This document shows, piece by piece, positions 24,889 through 32,785 of a stretch of 64,000 nucleotides of DNA (position 1 is the first letter of the stretch; each line of letters opens with the position of its first letter). The notes under the pieces were generated by a model. It ran no database searches, had not been told where the DNA came from, and saw nothing but the letters and a program-made list of their open reading frames with translations. Source of the DNA: Mycolicibacterium lutetiense (GTDB lineage Bacteria > Actinomycetota > Actinomycetes > Mycobacteriales > Mycobacteriaceae); contig NZ_JAGIOP010000002.1 in assembly GCF_017876775.1 (NCBI RefSeq), positions 2,914,001 through 2,978,000 on the forward strand, read 5' to 3'. Both the position numbers and the translations under genes were made by a program.

Positions 24889-25230
24889 GCTGACCGACTG
24901 GGCAACCCGCGGCACGACCAGCACCACCAGCACGAGCGCGCCGCCGGCACCCGCAATCGAGAACGCCGCGGACCGTCGCGCACCGACCAGTGCCGAACAT
25001 TGCTCGACGTAATCGCTGGCCAGGAATCCCGGCCCGGCGAGCGTGTGCTGATCCAGGTTCAGCCGGTCCTGCTGGGCGGCGACCCGGTAATCCGGACGCG
25101 CTCCGTTACCGCACGGGATCGGTTGACCGGCGCGATCCACGGCATCCAAACCCAGGGGCACCAACGTTGCCCCGAGTGCGCCCAGCATCGCTGCCGCCCC
25201 CACCAGATTCAGTACCGAACGCGCAAACAT
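24619..25230 (-). CDS. Two-segment membrane protein with antisense-overlapping tail
   Basis: The N-terminal half is a plausible small mycobacterial membrane protein. Segment one is VLNLVGAAAMLGALGATLVP. An extracytoplasmic loop with two cysteines (IPCGNGARPDYRV and YVEQCSAL) follows, and segment two is AAFSIAGAGGALVLVVLVVP. After about residue 120 the frame runs 270 bp antisense through the chelatase gene and reads as low-information sequence. Either the original stop was lost or the tail is tolerated. ATG 25230 follows ACAAGGG. Function unknown. Confidence 0.6.
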   Translation of the reverse strand: MFARSVLNLVGAAAMLGALGATLVPLGLDAVDRAGQPIPCGNGARPDYRVAAQQDRLNLDQHTLAGPGFLASDYVEQCSALVGARRSAAFSIAGAGGALVLVVLVVPRVAQSVSSRRRGQAQYSSAAEPVCNQPDHAGMGAERFAHEVGTGFTQPVLEKSIGEQIGRHSYAAMAAAALRGDGFGNARRAGGGEGQFYAVAGHR

Positions 25231-25312
25231 CCCTTGTCAGCCCCTCCGACGACGCTCCTTGAGAGGGAGTCCAAACACACTCAGCGAACCATTCTAGTTA
25301 GCCAGCAAGAGG

Positions 25313-25348
25313 TGCACCACACGTTTGGTGACATTCACCAATGGTGCA
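25313..25348. promoter_or_regulatory. Nested inverted repeats upstream of the small membrane protein
   Basis: An inner perfect dyad TTGGTGA-N3-TCACCAA (25325-25341) sits inside an outer perfect 7-bp dyad TGCACCA (25313-25319)/TGGTGCA (25342-25348). Together they could fold into a hairpin with one 5-nt bulge, or bind a dimeric regulator twice. The element is 83-118 bp upstream of the minus-strand ATG at 25230 and 212 bp before the winged-helix gene. The gap 25231-25560 has no supported gene otherwise. Confidence 0.5.
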
Positions 25349-25560
25349 ATTCTGGCAAATTTTCCGGCGAAACCACCTCTGTACAGGTAGTTAACATGGC
25401 AACAAATTTCCCGATCGTTTGCCGGCAGCTTGTCGTGTCAGATCCGACCCGAATACTCAGCTATCGTTGTCGCGAGCATCGGGCGATTCGGCGGGAGTGC
25501 AGGTAAAAGTGCAGGTGACAACGACGGTGGGCGCTGCCTGCCAAGGCGGCGTACTCGGCC

Positions 25561-25812
25561 GTGCGGCCCGGTAACCGGGTCCCGGCCGAACGTCTGCGTG
25601 AACACCTGCTGAATGCTCTGGAGCGCACATCCCGGCCGATGACGACCGCACAGCTACGCGACGATATGCACGAGCATTTTCGTGCACCGGTGGTGATCGA
25701 GTCGGTGTACCGCAATCTGACGGTGCTCGAACGACGCGGCGCCGTGGAGCGCTTCAGGCTGCAGGGGCGTGACGCCCACTGGAGCCGGGCGGCCGATCAG
25801 GCCGCGAGCTGA
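25561..25812 (+). CDS. Short Fur-like winged-helix protein
   Basis: An 83-residue protein that is essentially one winged-helix domain: LREHLLNALERTSRPMTTAQ, then LRDDMHEHF, then VIESVYRNLTVLERRGAVER. The VYRNL-x-x-LE-x-x-G-x-V pattern is that of the Fur recognition helix and wing. The dimerisation and metal-binding domain typical of Fur is absent. It converges on nirD and overlaps its end by 16 bp. A local regulatory role in nitrite metabolism is conceivable but unproven. GTG is the start codon. Confidence 0.6.
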   Translation: MRPGNRVPAERLREHLLNALERTSRPMTTAQLRDDMHEHFRAPVVIESVYRNLTVLERRGAVERFRLQGRDAHWSRAADQAAS

Positions 25813-26168
25813 ACGAACCCGCCCGGCGTCACCCTGGTCCGGTAGACCGGTATCGCCACGGCGCTGTCGTCGAGGCACCGACCGTCATCGAGCGCAAAGG
25901 CCTGTTTCTTGATCGGCGACTGCACCGTCGCGCACCCGCCACGATCACCCACGATCCCCCGGGACAGCACCGCCGCACCGGAGAACGGGTCGACATTGCC
26001 CACCGCGTGCAACGAGCCGTCATCGAGACGGAACAACGCCGCCTGCGAACCGTCGGGCAGCAGCACCGCGACGCCCCGGCAGGGCATCAGAAAGTCATAG
26101 CGGCAGGCTGTCGTCCATCCCGAGAACGGGGGGTTGTACACGTCCGTGCCGTCGTCGAGCAGTGTCAT
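25797..26168 (-). CDS. nirD: Nitrite reductase (NADH) small subunit
   Basis: A 123-residue Rieske-like NirD. It shows CRYDFLMPCRGVAVLLPDGS, AALFRLDDGSLHAVGNVDPF, then SPIKKQAFALDDGRCLDD. As usual for NirD, the Rieske cluster ligands are not all kept. It partners NirB to reduce nitrite to ammonium with NADH. ATG 26168 overlaps the nirB stop (ATGA) and has GGAGG seven bases upstream, so the pair is translationally coupled. The longer frame reaching 26432 is an artefact of the overlap. Confidence 0.9.
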   Translation of the reverse strand: MTLLDDGTDVYNPPFSGWTTACRYDFLMPCRGVAVLLPDGSQAALFRLDDGSLHAVGNVDPFSGAAVLSRGIVGDRGGCATVQSPIKKQAFALDDGRCLDDSAVAIPVYRTRVTPGGFVQLAA

Positions 26169-28765
26169 TTCGCCTCCTGGATGATCGCCGGCATACCCAG
26201 CTCTGTTGCGCTCCTCGCGGGCGCGAAGTCCGTAGCGCCCGGCACCTTCCGGCCGGCCCGCTCGGTGAATGTGATCGTCGGATCGTCCACGTCGGGCGCA
26301 TTGACGAACGAGACGAAGCGCGACAGCTTCTCCGGGTCCTCGAGCACGCCCTTCCACTCGCAGGCGTAGCCGTCGACGTGGCGCTCCATGGCCGCCTCGA
26401 ACTCGGCTGCCAGGCCGAGGGAGTCGTCGCACACGACATCGCGGAGGTGGTCGAGCCCGCCATCAAGAGATTCCAACCAAGGGGCCGTCCTTTGCAGGCG
26501 GTCAGCGGTTCGGATGTAGAACATCAGGAAGCGGTCGATGTAGCGGATCAGCGTCTCGTCATCGAGATCGCCGGCCAGCAGCTGCGCGTGCCGCGGTGAC
26601 ATCCCGCCGTTACCGCACACGTAGAGGTTCCAGCCCTGTTCGGTGGCGATGATGCCGACGTCCTTGCTCTGTGCTTCCGCGCATTCGCGTGCGCACCCCG
26701 ACACTGCCATCTTGATCTTGTGCGGTGAGCGCAGACCCCGGTAGCGCTTCTCGATCTCGACGGCCATGTTCACCGAATCCTGTTGCCCGTACCGGCACCA
26801 GGTGCTGCCCACGCAACTCTTCACGGTGCGCAGCGACTTCCCGTACGCCTGCCCGGATTCCATGCCACCTTCGACCAGCCGTCGCCAGATCTCGGGCAGC
26901 TGTTCGACGCGCGCACCGAACATGTCGATGCGCTGACCGCCGGTGATCTTGGTGTAAAGATCGAAATCCCTTGCGATCTCACCGATCAGGATCAGCTGAT
27001 CGGGAGTGATCTCACCGCCGGGCGACCGCGGCACCACCGAGTAGCTGCCGTTCTTCTGGATGTTGGCCAGGAAGTGGTCGTTGGAGTCCTGCAGCGAGGC
27101 CTGCTCACCGGAGAGCACGTGGTCGGAGCTGGTGGAGGCCAGGATCGATGCGACGGTGGGTTTGCAGATGTCGCAACCCTTTCCGGTACCGAACTGCTCG
27201 ATCAGACCCGAGAAGGTCCGGATCTCGGTGGCACTGACGATCTCGAAGAGTTCGGCCCGCGACTGGCTGAAGTGCTCACACAACGCCTTGGACTGCTCGA
27301 CTCCCTCGGCCTCCAGCAGCTGCTTGAGCAGCGGCACGCAGGACCCGCACGACGTGCCGGCCAACGTGCACTTCTTCAGGCCGGGGACATCGGTGCAGCC
27401 ACCGCAGATGGCTTCCTTGAGATCACCTTTGGTCACGTTGTTGCAGGAGCAGATCTGCGCAATATCGGGCAGGGCACTCACACCGAGAGCAGAGGCCCCA
27501 GCCGCGCCTTCAGCGGCCGGCGCTATCAACGACAGCGGGTCGCCGGGCAGCTCGCTGGCAACCATCGGACGCAGCACCCCGTAGGCCGACGCGTCACCGA
27601 CCAGGATGCCGCCGAGCAGCGTCTTGGCGTCATCGGAGAGGACCAGCTTGGCGTAGGTATTCTTCACCGGATCATTGACCACGACGTCCAGGCAGTTGGG
27701 CGTCCGCCCCTGGGCATCGCCGAAGCTGGCCACGTCCACGCCGAGCAGCTTGAGCTTGGTGGACATATCCGGCTCGGGGAACTCGGCCGCGCCACCGAGC
27801 AACCGGTCGGCGACCACCTCGGCACTGGTGTAGCCGGGGCCCACCAAGCCGTAACAACGGCCCTCGATCGCGGCCACCTCGCCGATCGCGTAGATGCTGG
27901 GATCGCTGGTGACACACGACAAGTCGGTCATCACGCCGCCGCGCTGCGCGATGTCGAGTCCCGCTTGACGGGCCAGCTCGTCGCGGGGACGCACCCCGGC
28001 CGCGAACACGATCACGCTGGCGTCGACGCTGCTGCCGTCGTTGAGCGACACCCGCACCGAGTCATCGATCTGGGATTTCTTCAGCGGCTTGTGCCGCTGC
28101 ACCGGGTGAATGGTCTCGGTGCTGACTCCGGTGTGTACCTCGATGCCGAGACCCCGGATCATCCGGTTCAGCAGTGCGCCACCGGCCGGGTCCAGCTGGG
28201 CCGCCATCAGGTGCGGCGACATCTCCAACACGTGGGTCGCCAGCCCGAACCCGCGCAACGCATTCGCGGCTTCCAGGCCGAGCAGGCCACCGCCGATCAC
28301 CACACCGACGGGCGTTTTCGAGTCGCGGGCGGCCTGTGCGCCGGCCCGGATGGCGTCCAGGTCGTCCAGCGTTCGATAGACGTGGCAGTGCGGCAGGTCG
28401 TGGCCTGGCACCGGCGGCACGAAGGCATACGAGCCGGTGGCCAGTACCAGCGCGTCGTAATCGATGCTTTGACCGTCGACAGTCCGCACCGTGCGGGCCT
28501 CCCGGTCGATCTCGGCCACCGCACAGCCCAGCCGCAGGTCGACCCGGTCGTCGCCGGCATAGTCGTTGCCGGGCAGCGCCAGCCGGCCCCGGTCCCAGTG
28601 TTCGGTGTAACCGGTCAGGCCGACCCGGTCATACGCGGCGTCAGCTTCCTCGGACAACACGGTGATCCGCCAGGTGCCCGCGGCGTCACGGGACCGCAGC
28701 GCCTCGACGAAGCGGTGTCCCACCATGCCGTGTCCGATGACCACGACGTTCTGTGTTGACGACAT
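26165..28765 (-). CDS. nirB: Nitrite reductase (NADH) large subunit
   Basis: An 866-residue cytosolic siroheme enzyme. The N-terminal FAD/NAD domain has VVVIGHGMVGHRFVEAL and GGGLLGLEAANALRGFG. BFD-type [2Fe-2S] segments follow (ICSCNNVTKGDLKEAICGGC). The C-terminal sulfite/nitrite-reductase domain has CVGSTWCRYGQQDS and the cluster/siroheme ligands in SGCARECAEAQSKDVG plus VCGNGGMSP. It catalyses six-electron reduction of nitrite to ammonium. A GlnR/NnaR-like box precedes the gene. Assimilatory nitrate reductase is not in the window. Confidence 0.93.
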   Translation of the reverse strand: MSSTQNVVVIGHGMVGHRFVEALRSRDAAGTWRITVLSEEADAAYDRVGLTGYTEHWDRGRLALPGNDYAGDDRVDLRLGCAVAEIDREARTVRTVDGQSIDYDALVLATGSYAFVPPVPGHDLPHCHVYRTLDDLDAIRAGAQAARDSKTPVGVVIGGGLLGLEAANALRGFGLATHVLEMSPHLMAAQLDPAGGALLNRMIRGLGIEVHTGVSTETIHPVQRHKPLKKSQIDDSVRVSLNDGSSVDASVIVFAAGVRPRDELARQAGLDIAQRGGVMTDLSCVTSDPSIYAIGEVAAIEGRCYGLVGPGYTSAEVVADRLLGGAAEFPEPDMSTKLKLLGVDVASFGDAQGRTPNCLDVVVNDPVKNTYAKLVLSDDAKTLLGGILVGDASAYGVLRPMVASELPGDPLSLIAPAAEGAAGASALGVSALPDIAQICSCNNVTKGDLKEAICGGCTDVPGLKKCTLAGTSCGSCVPLLKQLLEAEGVEQSKALCEHFSQSRAELFEIVSATEIRTFSGLIEQFGTGKGCDICKPTVASILASTSSDHVLSGEQASLQDSNDHFLANIQKNGSYSVVPRSPGGEITPDQLILIGEIARDFDLYTKITGGQRIDMFGARVEQLPEIWRRLVEGGMESGQAYGKSLRTVKSCVGSTWCRYGQQDSVNMAVEIEKRYRGLRSPHKIKMAVSGCARECAEAQSKDVGIIATEQGWNLYVCGNGGMSPRHAQLLAGDLDDETLIRYIDRFLMFYIRTADRLQRTAPWLESLDGGLDHLRDVVCDDSLGLAAEFEAAMERHVDGYACEWKGVLEDPEKLSRFVSFVNAPDVDDPTITFTERAGRKVPGATDFAPARSATELGMPAIIQEAK

Positions 28766-28808
28766 ACGGCGAGATTAGGAACCTGAAGTTGCCGAAATGT
28801 CGCCCCGT

Positions 28809-28835
28809 GTGAATCGCCCGTCACGGTGTGCTCAC
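28809..28835 (-). promoter_or_regulatory. 11-bp-periodic half-sites before nirB (GlnR/NnaR-type box)
   Basis: Read on the minus strand, GTGAG (28835-28831), GTGAC (28824-28820) and TTCAC (28813-28809) are separated by exactly 6 nt each, 44-70 bp upstream of the nirB ATG. Spacing, half-site sequence and distance to the gene match the narK3 element. A shared activator (GlnR and/or NnaR) is the simplest explanation. Confidence 0.55.
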
Positions 28836-28878
28836 GGCCCGCGCGCCGCGCATGTGAGATTGCGGTCCGGTGCGCCGG

Positions 28879-30291
28879 TCAGCCCGATTGATGCGCCAGC
28901 GCCCGGCCGATGACCCGGGCAGCCTCGTCGAAGCGCTGTGGATCGGGCCCGCAATAGTTGAGACGCAGGTACGGCCCGGAGGGCTCGGCGGGAAACCATT
29001 CATCGCCGGCCGCGACCAGCACCGACTCGGCCTCACACTCACGCACCAGGCGCTGCAGGTCGATCGCATCGGGCAGGCGCAGCCACAGGTGCAGACCGCC
29101 GCGAGGCACCTGCTCCAACTGGGCGCCGGACGCATGCTCGGCCAGCGCGGCGATCAGATGGTCACGCCGGGCCCGCAACTGCTGGCGCAGGTCGCGTAGG
29201 TGGGTTCGCCAGGCCGGCTGGGTCACCACATCCAGCGCAGCGGCCTGCAACAACCCACTGACGTACATCGACTCCGCACCGCGATCGGCCAGAATCCGTT
29301 CGCGCGCAGGACCTCTGGCCACCATCGCCGCCACCCGGACAGACGGCGACACACTCTTGGTCAGCGACCTCAGATAGATGACGTGGCCCGCGTCGTCGGA
29401 TGCCGCCACCGGCCGGGACGTGCTGTCGATACCGAAGTCATGCGCCCAGTCATCCTCGATCAGGAAGGCGCCGTGACTGCGCACCACCTCGAGCACCTGG
29501 CCGGCCCGTTCTGGATCCCATTGGGCACCAGTCGGATTGGCGAAATTCGGTTGGGCGTAGAAGACCCGGGCACCGCTCTCGGCGAACGCACGCGAAAGTT
29601 CCTCGGGCTCAGGTCCGCTCGGCCCGCTGGGCACCGGAACCAACCGGACACCGCAGTGGGCCGCCGCCAGAATGGCCCCCCAGTAGCTGGGCGATTCGAT
29701 CAACATCGGCTGCCCGAACCCGACCAGGGCACGAAAGATGGAACTCAGACCGCTCTGACTCCCCGGCAGCACGATCACCTCACGTGCCGTCGGCGCGGTC
29801 ACCCCGGCACCGAACGCCTCGGCCAGTTCCTGGGCGAACCAGGCCTGCAGGTCGGGACGGCCGGGTGCAGGCGCCGGGTGCAGCGCGGCATCCCCGCGGG
29901 CAGCCCGCGCGAATGCGGTGCGGACCAACCGCTGCGGAAGCAGTTCGCGGACCGGATAACCGGAGTGCAACGCGATCACGTCAGGCGCGACACCACGCAG
30001 CGGCGTCGACAACGCCGGGATGCGCGCCTGCGGGGACCGCAGCGCCGCGGTCTGCCAGCCATAGTCGGGCAGGCGCGCGCTGCGCACTGCCCGCACGAAC
30101 GTCCCGACCCCCGACCGGCTCTCCACCAGGCCCAGGCTGCGTAGCGTGCGCATGGCCTTGGCCACCGTCACCGGACTAGCTGCATACTCCGCCACCAGAG
30201 CGCGGTTGGACGGTAGCTGCGCACCCGGCGGCGCGGTGGTGATCCACTTTCGCAGGCCGGACACGATCCGCTCAGTGCTATCGTTATCCAT
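28879..30291 (-). CDS. MocR/GntR-family regulator with aminotransferase-like domain
   Basis: A 470-residue regulator. The N-terminal GntR winged helix (ERIVSGLRKWITTAPPGAQL, PSNRALVAEYAASPVTVAKA, LGLVESRSGVGTFV) is fused to a fold-type I aminotransferase domain. The PLP-binding lysine lies in LRSLTKSVSPSVRVA, and the substrate and cofactor regions in PNFANPTGAQWD and LIEDDWAHDFG. MocR proteins sense amino acid or vitamin B6-related ligands. The divergent EamA exporter is the likely target. ATG 30291 begins the winged helix correctly. A longer frame to 30741 runs antisense through the exporter gene and is artefactual. Confidence 0.88.
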   Translation of the reverse strand: MDNDSTERIVSGLRKWITTAPPGAQLPSNRALVAEYAASPVTVAKAMRTLRSLGLVESRSGVGTFVRAVRSARLPDYGWQTAALRSPQARIPALSTPLRGVAPDVIALHSGYPVRELLPQRLVRTAFARAARGDAALHPAPAPGRPDLQAWFAQELAEAFGAGVTAPTAREVIVLPGSQSGLSSIFRALVGFGQPMLIESPSYWGAILAAAHCGVRLVPVPSGPSGPEPEELSRAFAESGARVFYAQPNFANPTGAQWDPERAGQVLEVVRSHGAFLIEDDWAHDFGIDSTSRPVAASDDAGHVIYLRSLTKSVSPSVRVAAMVARGPARERILADRGAESMYVSGLLQAAALDVVTQPAWRTHLRDLRQQLRARRDHLIAALAEHASGAQLEQVPRGGLHLWLRLPDAIDLQRLVRECEAESVLVAAGDEWFPAEPSGPYLRLNYCGPDPQRFDEAARVIGRALAHQSG

Positions 30292-30338
30292 GTTGATACA
30301 GAGTAGCGCTACTAGAAATAGTCCGCATGCGCTATCGT
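30277..30338. promoter_or_regulatory. Direct repeats and palindrome between divergent mocR and eamA genes
   Basis: GCTATCGT occurs as a direct repeat at 30277-30284 and 30331-30338. Midway lies a perfect 12-bp palindrome AGTAGCGCTACT (30302-30313). MocR-type regulators such as GabR and PdxR bind direct repeats, so these are candidate operators for both genes. The left repeat lies inside the regulator's coding sequence. Confidence 0.45.
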
Positions 30339-31198
30339 CCTCCGGATTGTGGTGGGGACTGCTGGGCGTGACAGCCTTCTCGTTCACCATCGTGTTCACC
30401 AAGATCGCCACCGGCGGATTATCGCCGCTGTTCATCGGTGCCGGCCGCGCCGTCGTCGCCGCGGCCATCGCGGTGGCCGCCCTCTCCCTGACCCGGCAGG
30501 CACTGCCCCGGGGCCGGCAGTGGGCGCGGTTGGTCGTGGTGGCGGCCGGCGTCGTCGCGGGGTTCCCGCTACTGACCTCGTATGCGCTCACGGTCGTCCC
30601 GGCCAGCCACGGCGCCATCGTCGTCGCCCTGCTTCCCGCCGCCACCGCGGTCTGCGCGGTTCTGCGCGGACACGAGCGCCCGCCGGCCGCGTTCTGGGGA
30701 TTGGCCGCCGCCGGGTCCGTGGCGGCAGTGGTGTTCGCCATGGTGCACGGGGCCGGACTCCGCCACCTGAGCTGGCCGGACCTGCTGCTGTTCGGGGCGG
30801 TCCTCGCCGCGGCCGTCGGGTACGCCGAAGGCGGGTTACTGGCCAGAGAACTGGGCGCCTGGCAGACCGTGTCCTGGGCCCTGGTGGTCGCGGCGCCGGT
30901 GATGCTGGTCCTGACCGCATGGACCGTCGTGCAACAACCGCCGCAGGCGACGCCGGCACAGTGGGCGGCGTTCGGCTACCTCGCCGCCGTCAGCATGTAT
31001 CTGGGCTTCTTCGCCTGGTACCGCGGTCTGGCCATCGGGCCGATGACCCAGGTGAGCCAGGTGCAATTGGTCCAACCGGTGCTCACCCTCGGCTGGTCCG
31101 CCCTGCTACTGCACGAACGGCTGACCTGGTCGACGGTGCTCGGCGCCGCCGCCGTCATCGGGTGCGCGGCGCTGACTGTCCGCGTCCGCCTCCGGTGA
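30290..31198 (+). CDS. EamA/DMT-superfamily exporter
   Basis: A protein of about 302 residues with ten predicted membrane segments in two EamA repeats. The first begins LWWGLLGVTAFSFTIVFTKI, and the second contains YLAAVSMYLGFFAWYRGLAI and LVQPVLTLGWSALLLHERLT, the usual drug/metabolite transporter pattern. It probably exports an amino acid or metabolite recognised by the divergent MocR. The longest reading starts at ATG 30290, whose bases overlap the opposing regulator's ATG in a CATG. TTG 30347, just before the first membrane helix, is an alternative that leaves room for a promoter. Confidence 0.82.
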   Translation: MLIQSSATRNSPHALSSSGLWWGLLGVTAFSFTIVFTKIATGGLSPLFIGAGRAVVAAAIAVAALSLTRQALPRGRQWARLVVVAAGVVAGFPLLTSYALTVVPASHGAIVVALLPAATAVCAVLRGHERPPAAFWGLAAAGSVAAVVFAMVHGAGLRHLSWPDLLLFGAVLAAAVGYAEGGLLARELGAWQTVSWALVVAAPVMLVLTAWTVVQQPPQATPAQWAAFGYLAAVSMYLGFFAWYRGLAIGPMTQVSQVQLVQPVLTLGWSALLLHERLTWSTVLGAAAVIGCAALTVRVRLR

Positions 31199-31228
31199 TT
31201 CACCGGAATCCGTCGGTATTCGGTGGGA

Positions 31229-31726
31229 TCAGAAATTCACCGGGTAGTCCGAGGTGTAGACGTCGCTGCGGATCCGCCCCGGGGCCGGAGGCCCCTCGAC
31301 CACCACCCAGGCCTGCGTGGCATCCGAGCTCAGCGGCCCGGCGACCGTAACGGTCCCCGTCCCGCCGGCGTCGGTGTGCAACATGGCGCCCGCCACACCG
31401 GGATCTCCGACATTGCACGTCGCCACCGACGGCCGTGGCAGCTGGATGAGCCTGACCTGGTAGTCGGTATCGGGGCGGGCCGACTGCAGCGACACCTCCG
31501 CACCTACATGAGAGCCATCGACACCGATGCTGGCCCGACCGGAGCCGAAACCCGACCCCATGCCGTCGCGAAACAACCCCTTCGCGAAATCACACCCGCG
31601 GATGTAATTCGACAACGGCACCATCGTCGTCGCCCCGGCCGGTGCCGCGCCGATCCCACCCAGCACCACCCCGCCGGCCACCGCCAGTGCCACCGTGCTT
31701 CTTGTGCGCCACGCCATCGCCCGCAT
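31229..31726 (-). CDS. Secreted protein of unknown function
   Basis: A 165-residue precursor. The signal peptide (TRSTVALAVAGGVVLGGIGA, then APAGA) is followed by a mature beta-rich domain with two cysteines (IRGCDFAKG and VATCNVGD) and regularly spaced polar strands (QVRLIQLP, GTVTVAGPLS, AWVVVEGP). It resembles secreted mycobacterial proteins I cannot name. Start ATG 31726 gives the signal peptide a basic n-region (MRAMAWRTR); ATG 31717 is possible. It converges on the EamA gene and lies downstream of the PEP-mutase-family gene. Confidence 0.65.
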   Translation of the reverse strand: MRAMAWRTRSTVALAVAGGVVLGGIGAAPAGATTMVPLSNYIRGCDFAKGLFRDGMGSGFGSGRASIGVDGSHVGAEVSLQSARPDTDYQVRLIQLPRPSVATCNVGDPGVAGAMLHTDAGGTGTVTVAGPLSSDATQAWVVVEGPPAPGRIRSDVYTSDYPVNF

Positions 31727-31828
31727 CCCGCCTACTCGACATAACAGTGGGCCATTATTGACACAGATCACCCGCCGAGAACCGGCAGTTCGCGTAAAAC
31801 GCCGGACCGGCCTGGCTGATCGGCGTGC

Positions 31829-32587
31829 TTACCGCCAGCGCCGCAGGATCTCCTTGGCCCGCGCGCTCAGCGCGGCCTGCAGGAACGGCCCGAAGGTGAT
31901 GCGTCCCACGCCCAGGTCGGCCAACGCGGCGAGGTCGGCGCTATCGGCCGGAACGGTCACGCTGACCGGCAACGGCACCCCGGAAACGAAGCGCCCCAAG
32001 CCTTCCGGATCGCTCAGGCCGGCGGGGAACAGCGAATCGGCACCCGCCGCGGCCGCCTCGGACAGCCGGGCGATCGCACGGTCCACCCGATCCGCGGCAT
32101 CTCCGTCCTTGCGCAGAAAGAGGTCGGTGCGCGCATTGATCACCACATGCACTCCCGCGGCGTCGGCCGCCGCACGCAGTTGCCCCACCAACTCGGCGTG
32201 CTCGGCCGGGCTGCGCAGCCGCTTATCCTCCTTGTGCACGGTGTCCTCGAGGTTGAAGCCGACCGCACCGACGTCGAGCAACCCCTCGATCAGCCGCTCC
32301 GGCCGCTCGCCGTAGCCGGATTCGATATCCACCGAAACCGGCACGTCGACCGCGTCGATGATCTGACGCACACGGGTCAGCAGGTCGTCGAACGACATCA
32401 CCTCGCCATCGGCCTTGCCGATGGAATCCGCCAGCGGGTGGCTACCCACCGTGAGCGCGGAGAACCCCTCGCCGACAGCCAGTCGGGCCGACCACGCGTC
32501 CCAGACCGTGGGCAACACAACGGGGTTGCCCGGTTGGTGCATCGCCAGCAGCGCCGCGGCCCGCTCCTGCAACGTCGTCTCACTCAT
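31829..32587 (-). CDS. Isocitrate lyase/PEP mutase family enzyme
   Basis: A 252-residue TIM-barrel protein. It shows PVVLPTVWDAWSARLAVGEG, VGSHPLADSIGKADGEVMSF, DIESGYGERPE with metal-binding acids, GFNLEDTVHKEDKRLRSP, and VVINARTDLFLRKDGD. These are hallmarks of the PEP mutase/carboxyphosphonoenolpyruvate lyase superfamily, similar in size to M. tuberculosis Rv1998c. It likely cleaves or isomerises a 2-oxo or 2-methyl dicarboxylate. The catalytic KKCGH of true isocitrate lyase is absent. ATG 32587 has GGAGG six bases upstream. Precise substrate unknown. Confidence 0.82.
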   Translation of the reverse strand: MSETTLQERAAALLAMHQPGNPVVLPTVWDAWSARLAVGEGFSALTVGSHPLADSIGKADGEVMSFDDLLTRVRQIIDAVDVPVSVDIESGYGERPERLIEGLLDVGAVGFNLEDTVHKEDKRLRSPAEHAELVGQLRAAADAAGVHVVINARTDLFLRKDGDAADRVDRAIARLSEAAAAGADSLFPAGLSDPEGLGRFVSGVPLPVSVTVPADSADLAALADLGVGRITFGPFLQAALSARAKEILRRWR

Positions 32588-32698
32588 TCGATCCTCCAGG
32601 TGCTCCGATGATCTTCGGCCGGTCGCGAAGCCAGCGAAAACCACAGTACGACCCGGCCCGAAAGACATACCCCGACGTGCAGAGACCAACCAGATGGA

Positions 32699-32714
32699 CG
32701 TGATGTGCATCACG
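32699..32714 (+). promoter_or_regulatory. CRP/FNR-type binding site upstream of the sdh1 operon
   Basis: CGTGATGTGCATCACG (32699-32714) matches the CRP-family form GTGA-N6-TCAC exactly. It lies 71 bp before the TTG start of the first sdh1-operon gene. A second half-site (CGTGATGTG) follows at 32722-32730. cAMP-CRP control of respiratory genes is established in mycobacteria; binding here is inferred. Confidence 0.55.
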
Positions 32715-32785
32715 CCTCGATCGTGATGTGGCTAGCATTGGGTGTCGTACTGTGAGCCCTGACACCTTCAGCCCGAGGAGGTCAC

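Noticed and set aside
26783..28759. 658-codon open frame on the plus strand opposite nirB
   Set aside because: It is exactly antisense to a gene with clear family motifs. The translation is rich in His/Gly/Val/Arg repeats typical of high-GC antisense frames.
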